From Streptomyces seoulensis (GTDB lineage Bacteria > Actinomycetota > Actinomycetes > Streptomycetales > Streptomycetaceae), in the NCBI RefSeq assembly GCF_022846655.1, contig NZ_AP025667.1, forward strand, positions 5,121,001 to 5,185,000: a stretch of DNA of 64,000 bases. The letters run 5' to 3'. Shown here one piece after another: positions 62,299 to 64,000 of the stretch. Under the pieces are notes generated by a model. It had not been told where the DNA came from and made no database searches. It was given only the letters and a program-made list of their open reading frames with translations. Position numbers and translations under genes: made by a program. Positions within the stretch are counted from its first letter, which is position 1. Every line of letters begins with the position of its first letter.

Positions 62299-63309
62299 TC
62301 AGCGTCGCTCGGGCTTCGCGCTGCGCGACATCAGCTCCTTGAGCGCGACCACCGGGGGCTTGGCGTCGTGGACGATGCCGACGACCGTCTCGGTGATCGG
62401 CATGTCGACGCCGTGCCTGCGGGCCAGATCCAGCACGGACTCGCTGGACTTGACGCCCTCGGCGGTCTGCCGGGTGACCGCGATGGTCTCCTGGAGCGTC
62501 ATGCCCTTGCCGAGGTTGGTGCCGAAGGTGTGGTTGCGGGACAGCGGCGAGGAGCAGGTCGCCACCAGGTCCCCGAGTCCGGCGAGACCGGAGAAGGTCA
62601 GCGGGTCGGCGCCCAGCGCCATGCCGAGCCGGGTGGTCTCGGCGAGGCCGCGCGTGATGAGCGAGCCCTTGGCGTTGTCGCCCAGGCCCATGCCGTCCGC
62701 GATGCCGACGGCGAGACCGATCACGTTCTTGACCGCGCCGCCGAGTTCGCAGCCGATCACGTCGGTGTTGGTGTACGGCCGGAAGTACGGGGTGTGGCAG
62801 GCGGCCTGGAGCCGCTGCGCGACCGCCTCGTCGGTGCAGGCGACCACGGCCGCGGCGGGCATGCGGGCGGCGATCTCACGGGCCAGGTTGGGTCCGGTGA
62901 CCACGGCGATCCGGTCGGGGCCGACCTTGGCGACGTCCTCGATGACCTCGCTCATCCGCATGGCGGAGCCGAGTTCGACGCCCTTCATCAGGGAGACGAG
63001 CACGGTGTGCGGGGCGAGCAGCGGGGACCATTCGGCGAGGTTCTCGCGCAGCGTCTGGGAGGGGATCGCCAGCACGGTGAAGTCGGCGTCCCGCAGCGCC
63101 TCGGCGGCGTCCGAGGTGGCGCGCACCCCGGCCGGGAGCTCGACGCCGGGCAGGTAGCCGGGGTTGGTCCGCGTGGAGTTGACCGCGTCGGCGACTTCGG
63201 TGCGGCGGGCCCACAGGGTGACCTCGCAGCCCGCGTCGGCGAGGACCACGGCGAACGCGGTGCCCCAGGAGCCGGTGCCCATGACGGCGACCCGGACAGG
63301 CGTGCTCAC
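62299..63309 (-). CDS. gpsA: Glycerol-3-phosphate dehydrogenase [NAD(P)+]
   Basis: A 336-residue GpsA making sn-glycerol-3-phosphate for lipids. Rossmann MGTGSWGTAFAVVLADAG, GPNLAREIAARMPAA, and the catalytic Lys in CELGGAVKNVIGLAVGI. The GTG start overlaps the plsC stop (GTGA). plsC-gpsA-ddl is the Streptomyces order and links glycerophosphate and wall synthesis. Confidence 0.95.
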   Translation of the reverse strand: MSTPVRVAVMGTGSWGTAFAVVLADAGCEVTLWARRTEVADAVNSTRTNPGYLPGVELPAGVRATSDAAEALRDADFTVLAIPSQTLRENLAEWSPLLAPHTVLVSLMKGVELGSAMRMSEVIEDVAKVGPDRIAVVTGPNLAREIAARMPAAAVVACTDEAVAQRLQAACHTPYFRPYTNTDVIGCELGGAVKNVIGLAVGIADGMGLGDNAKGSLITRGLAETTRLGMALGADPLTFSGLAGLGDLVATCSSPLSRNHTFGTNLGKGMTLQETIAVTRQTAEGVKSSESVLDLARRHGVDMPITETVVGIVHDAKPPVVALKELMSRSAKPERR

Positions 63310-64000
63310 TTGCCGCTTCCCCCTTCGGTGGCGGTGGGCGTGACCTCGGCGGCGGGCGCGGGCACCGTGTCCTGGCCGTGGCCGGACTGGGCGCGGGTGC
63401 GGCGGCGCTGCTCGATCCGCTCACGGCGCGGATCGTAGGGCACGGCCGGCGCCTTCTCGCCGCGGATCTCCTCGAGCTGGCGGGTGACGGCCGCCATGAT
63501 GACCTCGGTGGCCTCCCTGAGGACTTCGGCGGTCATCTCCCGGTCGTAGAACCGGGAGAGGTCCACCGGCGGCCCGGCGAGGACGTGGTGGGTCTTGCGC
63601 GGGAAGAGGTGGGGCTTCTTCGCGTAGGGCGGCAGGAGTTCGTTGCAGCCCCACTGGGCGACCGGGACGACCGGGCACCTGGTCTGCAGGGCCACGCGGG
63701 CGGCGCCGGTCTTGGCGGTCATGGGCCAGCCGTCGGGGTCGCGGGTCAGGGTGCCCTCGGGGTAGAAGGCGACGCACTCACCGCGCTCCACCGCCTCGAT
63801 CGCGGCGCGGAAAGCGCTCAGCGCGTCGGTGCTCTCGCGGTAGACGGGGATCTGTCCGGTACCGCGCATCGCGGCGCCGACGAATCCCTTCTTGAAAAGG
63901 CCGCTCTTCGCCAGGAATCGCGGAACCCGCCCGGTGTTGTACTGATAGTGCGCGTACGCGAAGGGGTCCACGTGGGAATTGTGGTTCACCGCGGTGATAA
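63306..64000 (-). CDS. plsC: 1-acyl-glycerol-3-phosphate acyltransferase (5' end cut by window)
   Basis: A partial PlsC-type acyltransferase; 230 residues are present and the N-terminus lies beyond 64000. Visible motifs are the NHxxxxD active site (NHNSHVDPFAY) near the window edge, FYPEGTLTRD (EGTR-like) and CPVVPVAQWGC. A basic C-terminal tail (RRERIEQRRRTRAQ) ends it. A GTG within NHNSH is not the true start. Translationally coupled to gpsA. Confidence 0.9.
   Translation of the reverse strand, partial: ITAVNHNSHVDPFAYAHYQYNTGRVPRFLAKSGLFKKGFVGAAMRGTGQIPVYRESTDALSAFRAAIEAVERGECVAFYPEGTLTRDPDGWPMTAKTGAARVALQTRCPVVPVAQWGCNELLPPYAKKPHLFPRKTHHVLAGPPVDLSRFYDREMTAEVLREATEVIMAAVTRQLEEIRGEKAPAVPYDPRRERIEQRRRTRAQSGHGQDTVPAPAAEVTPTATEGGSGK

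Overview
This is a high-GC actinobacterial chromosome segment, almost certainly Streptomyces. The signs are the sporulation sigma factor gene whiG, the differentiation regulator nsdA, four consecutive type I signal peptidase genes (sipWXYZ), the amtB-glnK-glnD nitrogen cluster, many GTG starts, and 1-4 base stop/start overlaps. The order cdsA-frr-pyrH-tsf-rpsB ... whiG ... rplS-trmD-rimM-rpsP ... ffh-glnD-glnK-amtB-nsdA ... ftsY ... smc ... rnc-rpmF ... recG ... rpmB-thiD-thiL ... ddl-gpsA is, from memory, the conserved core of Streptomyces chromosomes. Most genes lie on the minus strand. No rRNA, tRNA, CRISPR array, integrase or complete insertion sequence was recognised.

Region 1 (1-3260) is an arsenic island. 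A minus-strand C-As lyase-like gene (arsI) diverges from arsR-acr3-arsC-arsN across a 79-base spacer holding a 24-base palindrome, the probable ArsR operator. It covers inorganic arsenate and arsenite, trivalent organoarsenicals and possibly arsinothricin or phosphinothricin. Region 2 (3268-10207) has cdsA, frr, pyrH, tsf, rpsB, an M23 protein, a TetR regulator and whiG. Region 3 (10531-20893) runs leftward from rpsP through khpA, rimM, trmD, rplS, the four signal peptidases, a NUDIX hydrolase, DUF2469, yraN and comM to dprA: ribosome biogenesis, secretion, DNA uptake or recombination.

Region 4 (21195-31930) holds a SprT-like zinc protein with a sigma-R-like promoter, a methyltransferase, ffh, the PII nitrogen cluster behind a GlnR box, nsdA and a short prim-pol-like protein. 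Region 5 (32021-41702) holds ftsY, a nucleobase permease, the glucose permease glcP with a readable promoter and LacI-like operator, smc, a small coiled-coil protein and acylphosphatase. Region 6 (41791-51235) has a CAP-domain surface protein behind a 22-base perfect palindrome, a membrane protein/HxlR pair, then mutM, rnc, rpmF, yceD, a DivIVA-like protein, coaD, rsmD and recG.

Region 7 (51435-56137) is the most unusual part: an Hsp90-family ATPase translationally coupled to a 952-residue TPR-like protein, inserted between recG and a DAK2-domain gene. Region 8 (56148-64000) has the DAK2 protein, rpmB, thiD-thiL, a stand-alone Lrp/AsnC ligand domain, a DUF3515 lipoprotein, ddl, gpsA and a plsC gene cut by the window edge.

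Boundaries between convergent genes are mostly marked by long GC-rich hairpins. Start codons were moved from the longest open frame whenever a ribosome-binding sequence or family length favoured a shorter product.
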